Positions 13,802 to 26,240 of a stretch of DNA of 64,000 nt are shown here, one piece after another; the stretch's first letter is position 1; the number at the start of each line of letters is the position of its first letter. The DNA lies in assembly GCF_932294415.1 (NCBI RefSeq), contig NC_065541.1:51438290-51502289 (forward strand), read 5' to 3'. Both the position numbers and the translations under genes were made by a program. Source of the DNA: Quercus robur. Taxonomy: Eukaryota; Streptophyta; Magnoliopsida; Fagales; Fagaceae. Under the pieces are notes generated by a model. It was given only the letters and a program-made list of their open reading frames with translations. It had not been told where the DNA came from and searched no databases.

Positions 13802-13960
13802 ATGTTACCTCTACAACATTTTTATAACAAATTACAGGTGGTTAGTTGTTATTGGTTCAAATTTGAAATTAACACTAAGATTACTTTTTTGCCCTAACAA
13901 TAACAACCAGTAACAACCTGCCACTTAGGATTTGTTGTAAAAATGTTGTAGACATATCAT
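13802..13960. mobile_element. MITE-like inverted-repeat element
   Basis: The two ends are inverted copies: the left arm reads CTACAACATTTTTATAACAA and the right arm, reverse-complemented, reads CTACAACATTTTTACAACAA. A second imperfect pair (GTTATTGG / GTTACTGG) lies inside. There is no coding capacity. A similar element lies at about 44151-44330. The superfamily is unassigned because a clear target duplication was not found. Confidence 0.6.
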
Positions 13961-13976
13961 TTCTCAAAAAAGTTCT

Positions 13977-14060
13977 CTTATTTTATTGTGTGAGAACTAT
14001 TAAACTTATTTTATGGTGTGAGAACTATTAGACTTATTTTATGGTGTGAGAACTATTAAA
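13977..14060. repeat. 28-bp tandem repeat, three copies
   Basis: Three head-to-tail copies of a 28-bp unit (13977-14004, 14005-14032, 14033-14060) containing TGTGTGAGAACTATTA or TGGTGTGAGAACTATTA. The copies differ by only a few bases. The array sits just right of the MITE at 13802-13960. Confidence 0.85.
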
Positions 14061-16405
14061 CCAAGTTGTAACCATGTATACTTTGTTAATTACTATACAA
14101 ATGTATGCGAACCACCTCATATATAAGTATATTTTTCTTCGAAACATAGATCGGCATTTCTTTCTTTATAATCAATTAATCATATACTCCATCATAAAGT
14201 GGAAATATAAAATAAAGTAAAATAAAATGCAAAAAGCAAACTATTTTTTCATCATATGAACATATGAATAAATCTTGCAATATATAACTCTTCAAATTCA
14301 TAAACCGTATGATTACTAAGATTATATAGTAAAATAAGACCAACCTATCCATCATGACATTGCAGTATCATCTAGATATAAATATATAAAAAAAAATCAT
14401 GTTTTATTGATCTTGTCTTATTAACCAAAAGTATCATCTATACAACTAATAAGATCTTTAGAGAGTAACATATGATGGGGAATTCAGGGGTGAACAGTTG
14501 ATTATATACATAAATCATCCAACACAAATGTCGAAGATAGAATCTATAACTTTAATACAAAAATTTGGCAAAATGATTGAATAGTATACCACCTTCAACT
14601 TAGTGAAGTTAAGATATTTTTTTATAAGAAGTGTACATGTTCAACCAAGAGGAATTAATCAAATAATTATTAATCACTATTAATTATGTTAGTTTGCTCT
14701 TTGCTTTTCATGGTATCTCACTTTTTAGAATGAAGATGGCATTAACATATTTAAACTACGACAATTATAGAGTAATTATGCAAAACTACTCAAAAACTAT
14801 TTTTCAAAACTTTGTACAAATAAATTCATTTTCATGTTCCATATGTTGTACATACTTATGGAATTTAAAAGTTCATTATCCATTAAGGCTTGCATCAAAA
14901 ATAACAATGACTTCTTTATAGAAACCAACCTATTGAGAAGTTTATGTGGTGTAATGCCTAATTAGGCAAAAGTGGGGGTACCTTAGGCGTTGCATTTGTT
15001 GTTCCTATAACATAAACTTAATCTGGTGTTATGTAATATAATTTGTGCAATTTCAAAATCACAAAGAGACTAATAGGGGGGAAAAAACAAAAGATTAATT
15101 AAAAATGTTAAATGAATTTAGTATTGCATATATGAAATATTTAAGTAAATAATGGAACATCAAATTTTATTCAAACTAACACTAAGCTTCTTTTTTTTTT
15201 TTTCTTTTTCTTTTTTCTTTTTTATAGGTAGATAGTGGTGGAGGGGGGATGTTGGGGTTTGAACCATAAACATCGGACACCAGAAAAAATGTCTTTACCG
15301 CTATGCTATCATTTACACCCCAAAAATTAATCTGAGATGTTAGAAAAAAGAATAATTCAAATTCCAACAAAGAATTAATCAAGTTCCTCATGTATCTATA
15401 CATAAAAACATTAATAGCATAACGATGCTCTACAGTAAATTATATTTTATTTTATTCTCTTTTTGATATTTTCCTTAAAGATGATCAACTAAGCAAAGTA
15501 AAAGCTTACCAAGAAAGCTCATATTAGCTAAAAATCTTATGACAGAGATGCTAATTATTTGTAATAGAATGACCAAATAAAAATAACAAATAGATTTGAG
15601 AATAACACATAAGATTTCTAAAAAGAATTTCACCAAAAACATGGGATGCAACAATAACAAAATTACTACACTAAATATTTTTTTACTTTCCTGATACTCT
15701 ACATATAAACCAAAAAAAAAAATCATTATCAATATGTTTCATATCAACATTAAGAATTTTTACAACAATGATGAGCCAAATAAATTGCATTGACGATTCT
15801 AAGTCAATTAAAAATAACAAAAGTAAATATCATTAAAAAATTGGGGAAAGAAAACAACGAAATCACTTCACAAAGACTAAATACAAGAATACCGAAAGGA
15901 AAGGAAAAAAAAGAAGAAGATCATTTCTAATTGTGCATTTTGTTTACCTCAACAGTCATCCTATTGCCGACTTAACTTTGAAAATCTCTAACAAAAACAA
16001 TTGATGTCTTCTCAAAATGGTGAAAACTAAAGCTTGATAGAGTGATCATACTGAGCTTATTTATTTGTTGTAGATGATGGGGTGATCGAAGCTAGAATAT
16101 GCATTGGTAGATATAACATCGCAAAGCTTAAATAAATAATTGATGTGTGAGTGAGAGAGACACAAAACATTTTAACAGTAGATAAACGAAGAGACACAAA
16201 ACTCATCTTTGGGCTGGAGATTATACTTGAAATTTTAATTGTATCCACTAAAACAATAATGAACTATTCAATTTTAACAATTACTTGAAATTAAGAAGAA
16301 GAAAACAAAAGGTTAAAATCAATTTGGGTGGCTGAATAAGATCAAGTATAACTGTTAAGGAGGATGGAAATGGAGAGACACTTCAAAGCCAAACCCAAAT
16401 ACACT
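14061..16405. other. Intergenic, mostly unremarkable AT-rich DNA
   Basis: No gene or RNA is recognised. Around 15190-15320 a pyrimidine run is followed by a segment whose reverse complement holds a B-box-like GGTTCAAACCCC. This is a possible degenerate minus-strand SINE, related in layout to those near 36060 and 39710. Confidence 0.5.
15190..15320 (-). mobile_element. Possible degenerate tRNA-derived SINE
   Basis: On the minus strand a box resembling GGTTCAAACCCC lies near 15267, followed by a purine-rich tail (a T/C run on the plus strand at 15190-15222). The layout parallels the better SINE copies at 36030-36147 and 39697-39790. No target duplication was found, so the call is tentative. 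Confidence 0.4.
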
Positions 16406-17056
16406 TGTTGGAGTTATGGTTCCCTGACAAGCATGATGGTTTCCATGATGTGTGATGAGGCCGAAAAGTCACCAATGAGCCACAGGTACTTGCACACTCA
16501 AAATAGCACATGTACAATACAAAAGAAAAGACCTTGCAGAGAGCACCGGTGTGGTGCCGACCAAGTACCCTCTGAAGGTCAAATTAGAACTTCTTACAAC
16601 TCTAGAGTGCTAGAGAGGGGTGAATTATGCGTACTTTGGCTAATGAGGGTATTGGGGCTTTTATAGTAGTAAAATGTTGACATCTCTTCCTTGGTGCGGA
16701 AGTTTTTTCCTTATAGGAGTCTTCTTAGGCATATTTGGCGGGATCCTTTGAGTAGCATCAAACGTGGAGGGTAAGGCATTTCCTTATATATGCAATCGTG
16801 GGCAGCAAGTAAACTGCTATAGAGACCGTCAGCTTATTCAGGACCATTAGCCTATCATGCTCCCTTCAGGGTTACAAGTGTCAGTTTATCGAAACCGTCA
16901 GTCATTTGGTTCTATCAGCCCACTTCCTTTACTGCCTTTACCAGATCTCTTTTTACCGTCAGCTTATAACGGAAACTGACGGCTTTGCTTGCCCTTTACC
17001 GTCAGCTTACAATAGAAGCTAACGGTTTTGCCTGCTTACTATTTTTGCCCATATCA
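16406..17056 (-). mobile_element. Solo LTR-like element (probable Ty3/Gypsy type), minus orientation
   Basis: The element begins TGTTGG and ends ATATCA. On the minus strand it has a TATAAAAGCCCC promoter-like box near 16660, then a CTCTCTAGCACTCTAGAG segment and a GGTACTTGGTCGGC segment, which is the usual U3-R-U5 layout of plant LTRs. The U3 part carries several copies of a CCGTCAGC-type motif (near 16829, 16895, 16955 and 17000). No internal domain or second LTR is present, and no target duplication was found. The 100-aa open frame at 16364-16666 overlaps the LTR and is probably not a gene. Confidence 0.6.
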
Positions 17057-17335
17057 ATGTGCGTACTAATTACAATTACACAAAACCAACCCTTGTTGGT
17101 ATATGCTGTATGACTTATGGATAGATGATTTTGGTGGAAGTGATAGTTTTTTGGAATTTTTGTCACCTTCAAGGTAAAAGGTAAATGCAAAGATGAGGAA
17201 GGAGATGCGCTTAAGAAAGAAAGCAAAGGACAAACTTCCTAAAAATGGACTGGGGCTGGCTGGGAGACTAAAGACCGGCATTGAGAATTGATCATAGAAC
17301 AAAAACATTAGCATTTAAGAAAAATAAATAGTAAC

Positions 17336-17401
17336 GGTTGAATAGTAATAGAATGCATCAACATGTTTGGTTGAATAGTAATAGAATGCATCAACATGTT
17401 T
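17336..17401. repeat. 33-bp tandem duplication
   Basis: Two adjacent copies of a 33-bp unit (17336-17368 and 17369-17401) containing GAATAGTAATAGAATGCATC. As read they are identical, so the duplication is recent or conserved by slippage. Confidence 0.85.
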
Positions 17402-18351
17402 GTCCTTGATCTATATTTAATTTATTTTATAAAAAAAAATAGAGAGAAATCATAAAGGAAAAAAGGATTTTTAAAAAAAGTATGACATGGAAGATGAGAT
17501 GGCTCAAAAGGAGCGTAGCAACATTAAATGTTACACTTCAGCTTTTAGATATATATATATATATATATAGATTATATTGTTACAACAAGTTCATTGGGGT
17601 TATGATGAACATTATAGTATGTTATGATCAACATTATAAGTATTGCAAGAGTACAAGTTGTACAAAAACATTAAATTAGATTGATATCTCCAACATTTCC
17701 ACTCAAACTTGCGGTGAAACTTTGAAGATACCTTGAATTTGGAATGCAATATGTGCAATAGATACGATGGCAATATTCAATCCAAAAAATAAAAAGACGA
17801 TGGCAATATAGTGGCTACTGTAGTTGGCTGACTCTAATGACATAATAGAATTGTTATTGGGATTAAGAAAATGAGAGAGAGAAATAGCGATGGAAGCAGA
17901 GATTAACATGGATCAACTTGACAATTTGCATTCACAAAAGGAAGCTTTAAGAGGCTACATCATTACTATATGAAATTGTTTTGTGACAATGAGAGTATAT
18001 GTATAGAGTGTAAACTATACCTAGCCAAGACTAATGGTAACTTCATTTAGAAATAGGGTCATAAATATCAAATAACAAATTTCATTTTGAATTCAAAAAG
18101 AAAACTCCTAAAATTTAGCATTTTTTCCCTTCATATTCAAAAAAGAAATTATAGTTACTGCTATCTCTAAAGTTTATCCTTTTTATTTGTTTGAAAAAAT
18201 ATATATATTTCTAAATTATAATAAATGCAAATTATTAACATTTACCCAAAAAAATAGAAGAGTCTCTGAGCACACACGTGAGTGCATGCTCAGAGGCTAG
18301 TATATATATAATTTCTTTTGAAAATCATAATATTTTTTATTTTATTATCAA

Positions 18352-19040
18352 TGTTGTGGGAGGGGGAGGCTTGAAGAAGGAATATTACCAAATAGATCTG
18401 ACCCGAGGAGAAGGTGGGTCCAACTTCTCATCAGTTGCAGCCCAACACAATGATGATAGCCCAGATATTGAAACCGAGGAAGAGGCCCGCCCGAGGAGCC
18501 CAAGGAGCGAACACTCCTCAGAAGATTGTAAATAAGCCACTTGGGCCAGAAGACTGAAGACTGAGGAAAGTAGAGACGTACAAGTAAAGAAAGGGGGGAA
18601 GTTTCCAAATAAAGTGTCAATCACCTCCGCATTCAATGCACTGCACCAACTTAGCTAGCCGCATTAATGACGAATATCCCTTGAACAGTACCCTCACAGC
18701 TTGCAACACATTCTACCACCTCTAGCAAGGCCTTAATGGAACAAGCATCCAAGTGAAGATTAGTAGCTATCCAAGTGGAGGGCTAAGATGCACTTCAGGT
18801 AACTATATAAGAAAAAGGCACTCCTCTAGAATGGGGGGACGAAAGAATTAAAGGGAAAAATTTAAAGTGTAACCAAGAACTTTGTAATCGAGAAGTGTGA
18901 TTATACAAGTTAAGGCTCCTTGGACCATCCCAAGGAAGAACTTACATCAGTATCTAAGCTTGAAAGTTTGACCTTGATAACCTACTTCTACAATATGAAG
19001 TTTTTCCTTGATTGCTCATTCTTCTTTTAATCATCTAACA
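18352..19040 (+). mobile_element. Solo LTR-like element, plus orientation
   Basis: Starts TGTTG and ends TAACA, giving short inverted termini. A TATA-like box (AACTATATAAGAAAAAGG) at about 18801-18818 is followed by an R/U5-like region (GTAACCAAGAACTTTGTAATC). The U3 part shares an ordered word series (CATT-AATGC, TAGCC-CATTAATGA, ACAGCT) with the minus-strand element at about 41960-42585, so the two are distant copies of one LTR lineage. No flanking 5-bp duplication was seen and no coding region remains. Confidence 0.6.
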
Positions 19041-19472
19041 TAATTATTTAGGCTGGAAAGGTTAACCTTGATAACCTACATCTACAAATTAATTGTATAG
19101 GGCCACGATACAGTACAAGACCATCTAACTTGGGCCGGGGCCACTGTATTTGACACACACAAATGTCTTTTAAAAATTCAAAACTTATATAATGAAAATA
19201 AAAGTTGAAAAAAATAAAGAAAAAAACAAACAAGATTTTTAATTAAAAGGAGAAAAAATAAAATTATTATTACCTTTCAAATGTGATTAAAAAAGTACAA
19301 AGTAATAATATAATAATTTAGTCTTTTTTATGTAAATTTCTATATAAGCAGTAAATAATGATTTCATAATAAACTCCAAAGTTTAATATTATTTTAAAGT
19401 TGACTTTGAAATTTCAAATACATATACATTCACAATATAATTTTAAAAATGTTACACTTGGGTTTATTCTAC

Positions 19473-19510
<38 letters not shown>

Positions 19511-20433
19511 TTCATATGAGTTGTACTTCGGTTTATTCTACAACGGTAATAACAACACCACTTGACCCAAAACCTATGATATTGAGAATAAGTTATGAAA
19601 TGTCATATTAGCATGACAATAGTACAAGTTTTACAAGTTCATTGACTCTATATTGATATCTCGATCTAACAAACTGTTGAGGAAAGAACACCTTGGAGAG
19701 ACTCCAATTGAGGGCTTAATATAACATATAGAAAGTAGGAACACCACTTAACCTAAAAGCTTAAACTAACAAGTTCAGATTCAATTATGCTATATTAAAC
19801 ACACATTCTTATCATTAGTATCCCATATTTAATACCAATATATAACTAATCACATTACTCACACGGCAAGGGAATAGTACAACATAAACATCATGGTAAG
19901 AGGGGTGATAGACTGATAGCACTTGTTCTTACATTTTTGTGATAAGTCATAACCACCCAATTATGACCTAATCGAATAATCTAACCTCAAATTGACTATG
20001 CGCCCATAAAATATTATTATGTGGAAAATCTTATGTTGCACCCTAACGAGTCATTGATTGTTTCTAGGAAAACTTTTTGGTGAACTTAAATTAGTTGCAA
20101 CAAACAGTGTAATTATGAAGCTTGTTACCTAAGCCCCTAGCTTAAACAACCCCGGTCATTTTCTAAAGAGGTTAAATTTGTAGTATTCCAATATTCTTGC
20201 TTTGCATATAAGGAAAAACTGCAAGTAGTTCCCACTTCCTACTATGTGTCTCTCCATTTGCATGTTGACAGAAATTTGCTGGATAATAATAATATCTAAT
20301 CATTGAATTAGAAATGGGTCCTTATGAGGACCGCGAATTCCACCAATTCTCATCAACTTCCCTTTTAGCTATTTTTTTTAATATCTTTCGGTGCAAGCAA
20401 GGGAAAAAAAAGCTGCTTCAAAGTTGACATGCA

Positions 20434-20500
<67 letters not shown>

Positions 20501-23500
20501 ATTAGTTAAACTGTTCAACGAAATTATAAGAGTGTGAGATGCATATTAACCTCTCTATTTGTCACTATCCTAAATAAGTTGCTTCCTAGACCTAGTGTGA
20601 GTAATTAAGCAATTCATTTGGTGCTCCATTTTATAATGGTGGTCCCCGATTGGTAACTTTAAAACCTACTTACATTTTATATATATATATATTTGTTTGT
20701 GTGTGGAAGTAACGTCCCAACTTTTAACTGTACTATTTTACTTTTTTCCTAAACTGATAATGTTGTAGTTGAAACTTAAGACTTCATAATTTTATATATA
20801 TCCTTTAAATCTGTTGAACTTACCAACAAATGTCCACAAAACATAATTGCATTTTTTTTTTTAATAGAAGAAGAACCTAATTATTTATGTACACTTTAAA
20901 CATTTTTTTTTTAATATATGGGATAGGTACGCTTAAAGCAAAACTAATATCGATGACTCTAGTGGATTCCAAAACTTGGATACGACATAAATAGGAGGCC
21001 TACAAATATTTTTTTTTATTCTCACCTTATGGCTTATTATTATTATTATTACTACACTACTGCACAACACTTTTCAGTTTGTCCAAAATGCGATTATAAA
21101 TTAGCGTTCATTAGCACCGTATTTTTTGTTATTTCATACCCTATTTAATTTGTCAATTGGACATTATTCTTCTTTATATTTTTGTCGGCATCAAATAAGA
21201 CAAGATGCATGATAAAGCCAAAGAGTGAGAAGAGAAGAGAGGATGTGGTGGGGGCCTAGGGGGGACCTATTGTCTCATTATATGGGCTTTTCTCATCGAA
21301 AAATAATTGCCCTTAGAGTTGGTAAAAGTGTGGACCCAACTCCCTTCAATTTGTGGGGCTCCAACTGAACTGACTTTTTAGGCCCAACTGCCCCTCACAT
21401 GCAACAGGGACAACGCGCATTGATATTGGCATCGAAATATTTGTATGCCTCAGTTTTCAGTTCCTCTGCCGTACATTACTCCAACTATTATATTTCCCAT
21501 TCAACCTTGTACTGTGGGAACCAAATTGATATTATTTTATACCAAATAAATTTTAGCCATTTTTTTTATTATCAAATGCTAGTATAGTATGCTAGTTTGA
21601 GACTAGGACAATAAATAACTATACAACGGTCTTATTTACCTAAAGGCATTGTACAAAAAAAACAAAACAGGGAAAAAAAATTTTTAATTAGTTCAAAATA
21701 AATATAAAGTCTATGGACACAAAAATTTAACAAAAAAAATTATATCTACAATCTATTTGGGAATAGTTTATTTAGCTGAAACTGAAATTTTTTTTGCTGA
21801 AAGTATTGTAAATAAAACTAAAAGGTAACTGAAATAGTATAGTGAGACCTATAAATAGTATCAAAAAGTGTAATAAAACCCATGAATAGTACAAAAAATA
21901 AGCTAAATAGTAAAAAAAAACTAGTTTTTTGAGCCAATGTCAAACGCAATCTTAGTTGATGTGACAGATTGTTAGTAATAAGTAGAAAAGTGATATTAAT
22001 GGCATGTTCAAATGAGAACTAGTAAAAACTTACCAACTCAATTATTATGAAAAATATTGTGAATTTTTTTGTGATTTTAGCATTGTTTCAAAATAACTTT
22101 AATTTTATATAAAACTTAATAAAAATATGAGGAAAAATGAGGTGGTTCATGCCTAGAAATAATTCCAATTCATGGTCTTATTTTTCATATAAAAATAAAA
22201 ATAAATAAATAAAAGTTTTGTATAAAAGAAAACGTAATAAATAAATGCTAGGCTGTTAGAATCGCACCGACAGCAACTGCCCGGAAGGTTTTGCATTTTG
22301 CTCCAGTTTATCAAAGGTCGAGCCATGTTAGTTTAAAAAAGAAAAAAATGTTTAACCACGTTACCATCTTATTAATAAAATTGTTTTAAGATTCAGTAAA
22401 AGAAAACAAGTTCAGTATCTGTTTGGTATAGTTTGTTTTAATGTGCATAAATGATAAAATAAGTGGGGTTTGACTAAAAATTATAGTTAAGAAGAAGTGA
22501 AACTTTAAAAAGATAAAAACTATAGTTAAGAAAAAGTGAAAAATTTAAAAAGTTATAAGTAAGAACATAAACTGGTTTAGTTTCATTCTTCAGCCGTACC
22601 AATTGAAACCTTACCTTTAAATTATTTAATCTATGTTCTTAACAAATAAAATTCTTCTAAAGGTTGATGGTTATAACTAATTCATTCCGCTGATATCTAA
22701 TTCAGCACCAAATCCAAAATATGATAATATAAAGCTTATTAACAAACATGCCAATCACACATGCAATAAATCCAACAAAGAATTCTTTTGGTACAACTGC
22801 AGAATATGAGATCAATGATCAATCACCAGCAATAATATGTTAGACCCTGTCCCCGTTGGACTATGGTTTGTGTGTGTGTGTTTGGAATATACTCATATAT
22901 TAGTATTTCATTTCTATAAACTTTTTATTATATAGTATGAATCTATGATTCAATCTTTTAAAAAGAAAAACTCATAAGTTAAATCTTATCTTGGAGCCTT
23001 TCAAGAGGAGGCAAAATTTGAATTCAAAACTCAACCATCATTGGCATATATGGGTCAAAGAGTAAAAGCAAAGTGAGTTGCAAATGAACCTTATAATTTA
23101 CATTTTATAGTACTCCATAACCATATTGAAAGCCCTAGCGTCAGTTCATCATGTCGGCAAAAAGTCTTCAACGAATAGATTCAATGACCCAAAATTTGAT
23201 TACAATCTGGGAATTTTAATTTATCAATGATATATGTTTTATCTCTGTTGGATATGCTAGTTAAAAGTTCTCAAATTGCTACTTTTCATTCTTACACAAA
23301 ATTATCGAAATTTGTTTTATCTAGCTAACTTTTTTAATGGAAAGTGTCAATTAGTTTATGGCAAAGTAAGTAAATTTGTGCTTAAAATTTAATTAAAGCA
23401 TAAGTGATTTGTAAAAGAGCAGGAAATGATTTCATAATAGACCATTGAAAATAAGTGCAAAAATGACATGTCATGTTTTTCATTGTTGACATCTGATTCG

Positions 23501-24975
23501 GCATGAAATTGTTGACATATGATATGGCATGAAAAATACAGAGATCAACAATGAAAAATTAATGCTTTACCAAAAATAATGAAAAATTAATGAACTGTGT
23601 CAATTCTCAACGGAAATATATATATATATATATATATATGAAGTGTGTCATACCATATGTCATGAAAGAAAAAACATGATATTTATTGTTTGGATATTGA
23701 AAGGAGATTATGTTCAAATTAATCATGATGTAACATTTTGTTATTAGTATTATATTTCTTAATATTATTTTGTTGGAAAAAGTACTATGATAATCCTACC
23801 ATTCGGTTATATTGTTCTTTCTATGCTTCATGCGTGTAATGTGAAATTTTACAAAAATGCTAAATACAAAACAGAGAGTATTGCCTATTAATAAATAGTT
23901 TTTATTTTAAGTCAATAGTTATAATAGAAAATGAGAATTTAAACTCCGAATATTTCCTTTGAAAATATGAGAACAAGGTGCTAACCAATTCAGTACAAGA
24001 CTATTAGCAATACATAGTTATATTATGTGTAACTTAAACTTAACTTTTATATAAGATTGTATCAAATGTAAAGACTCCTACTTTTTTTTAAGTTATGTGT
24101 TTAGACTCTTAAACATGGCGTTCAAATAATTTATATAATTAATTATCCAAGTGGTTAATTAACCGTTCCAATGCACAATATGAATAAAACTATAAACCAG
24201 CCATTTCACCACAATTCACGCACACATACAAGATGAATTGTTCACAAAGTGAAAACCCAAATGATAAAATCGCTATAGAGCCTAGCTCAATTCAACAATC
24301 TATTATGAAGATAGTTGCAATATAATACAACTTACAAAACCTCCAATATATGTAATTGAACTTGTATATGAGCCCGAGCCCCCCACTCCTACTGCAAAAA
24401 GTTGAACTAGTCACTCTCTCTTCACAGTGAACCAATGTCGCAAATCAATTGCCAACTGCAAAGCAATCTCTTTGTTACTCCAAGGCTACTTGAAGATATG
24501 TGATTATTTCTGTGATTTCCAGCAATAAGCCAATAACACTCAATGATGAACCTAGTGTTTGGATGAAATTTCCTCTCAAAAAATTGGTCAATTTGGAGAG
24601 GGTAAACGTAAAGAGGCTACCAAGGATTTCTCAAGGGAAATATATAGTCTTAGCCTTCATGTTGATTTACGGTTTTAATTTCATTCATATAGGTGTCACA
24701 ATTAAGGCTTGATTGGCTATAAAAATATTCTAAAAAGGATAGTACATGAATTTCCTTTACAAACTTGCTCAACCTAATGTTTAGCGAGTTTTAAATAAAT
24801 CTCTATGTAACTTCTTTTTTGAAAATTATCAATTTTCTCAAAAAGTCAATCAGGAAGTACCAATTCACTTGCTCAAATTTCGTGGTGATGCACTTTGGAG
24901 GGCTTTTATCTGAACTTGATCCTCAATAACATCGCAATTACAACTAAAAATTTTCATGCAGAATTCAGTCAACAC
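19041..24975. other. Intergenic, microsatellites and repeat debris only
   Basis: No protein or RNA gene is recognised. The stretch includes TA repeats (19475-19505; 23618-23639), the (CT)30 tract, and a fragment near 21955-22085 that belongs to the same MITE family as 40514-40688. A possible decayed copy of the 33-35-bp word around TTGATAACCTAC appears twice (18959-18991 and 19051-19085), at and just past the end of the LTR-like element. Confidence 0.55.
20438..20497. repeat. (CT)30 microsatellite
   Basis: An uninterrupted run of 30 CT units. Nothing nearby looks like a promoter or exon. Confidence 0.98.
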
Positions 24976-24978
24976 TAA

Positions 24979-25306
24979 GGGTCCGTTTGGATATAACTTA
25001 TTTTGCTGAAAATTGAAAACACCATAGCAAAATAATTTTTAAATGTGTGAATAATGCCATGGGACCCATTTTTAATGAAAAATTGCTAAAAAAGCGAGGT
25101 TTGTGGGTCCCATGAACAGTGCATGGGACCCACTAGTGTGCACTGTCTACCGCTTATTTTGCTGGGTGAATAGTGCACTAAAAAAAAAGTCAAAAATCAT
25201 TTTGCTGGGTGAATAATGCACTGACAGAAAAGTCAAAAATCACAGCTAAAAAAAAAAAAAAAAAAGGAAACGTAGACTTTTGCTTTTCAGCTATCCAAAC
25301 CACGCC
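24979..25306. mobile_element. Tourist-like MITE (PIF/Harbinger type)
   Basis: A 328-bp element with terminal inverted repeats GGGTCCGTTTGGATA and GGCGTGGTTTGGATA (11 of 15 match). It is flanked on both sides by TAA (24976-24978 and 25307-25309), the 3-bp target site of PIF/Harbinger elements. An internal segment with GCTGGGTGAATA is present twice (near 25161 and 25204). It has no coding capacity, so it would depend on a transposase elsewhere. Confidence 0.8.
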
Positions 25307-25903
25307 TAAATATCCTAATATTTTTACGAGGTTTAAGAGAAATGATTGGTAAGTAACATTACCAGTTATTTCTATAAAGGTTGATCTTAAACATGAAGAT
25401 AGAACACATTGCTTAAGTGGAGGGCACTTGTTATTGCACCAAATTTCAACCTTTTTAAACTTAAAATATGGGGCGTGTTAAGTTTAAGCTATACTTAATG
25501 CAGTTTTTTCCCATATTACATCCCTTAATATAAGCATTAGCATTGGGAGGTGTAAAACCTTCCAAATTGCCATTTTATTTTCTTAGAGGCCCAAAACATG
25601 GTTTTATCTAGGTTGCTATTGCTAAAAAATTATAGCAACTATGAACAATTTTGCATATATACAAACAAAAATATATTATTTTATTTGGTTTGTTTAGTAG
25701 GAAGAGATAGAAAATGAGTGGAAGAGAGAGAAATGAATAAATAAATGAAAATAGGGTTGAAAAATAAGAATTGAGATGTTGGGTGAGTTATAAAATAGGA
25801 TGTTAAAATAGATAAGTTTTTGAGTGTGTAAAATATGTATTTTTTTTAGATATCCAAATACAAATGCTAACTTGAGTATTTTAACAAATCAATGTTTGTG
25901 TTA

Positions 25904-26240
25904 GGGCAAAATGGGTAAATAGCCTTGATTTTAAAACTATGTAGCAAAATACCTCCCTTTCTAAAGTATTTAGCAAAATGTCTTTGTTTTTTGTACTCAA
26001 TTTCAACAAACTCGAGTTCCAGGTAAAACTCGACATTAGCAATGTCAAATGCATATTTCGCTAATGTCGAGTTCTACTCAAAAATACATATAAAACCCGA
26101 TTTTGAGGATATCAAGTTTTACACAAAACTTGATTTTATTAAAATTGAGTTCTAAAACAGGAGCATTTTGCTAAATACTTTGAAAAGATGGATATTTTGC
26201 TACATAATTTCAAAATTAAAGGTATTTACCAATTTTCCCC
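25904..26240. mobile_element. Foldback/MITE element with long inverted arms and CTCGAG core
   Basis: The ~80-bp outer arms pair: the left arm includes GGTAAATAGCC and TATTTAGCAAAATG, and the right arm read in reverse gives GGTAAATACC and TATTTAGCAAAATG. Between them lie smaller inverted words such as ACTCGAC and GTCGAGT. The general build, and a TCGAG-rich centre, resemble the element at 47952-48256. A 9-bp target duplication is not clear (5 of 9 at best). Confidence 0.65.

Noticed and set aside
16364..16666. 100-aa open frame on the plus strand
   Set aside because: It lies over the R/U5 part of an LTR read antisense and resembles no protein; judged to be chance.
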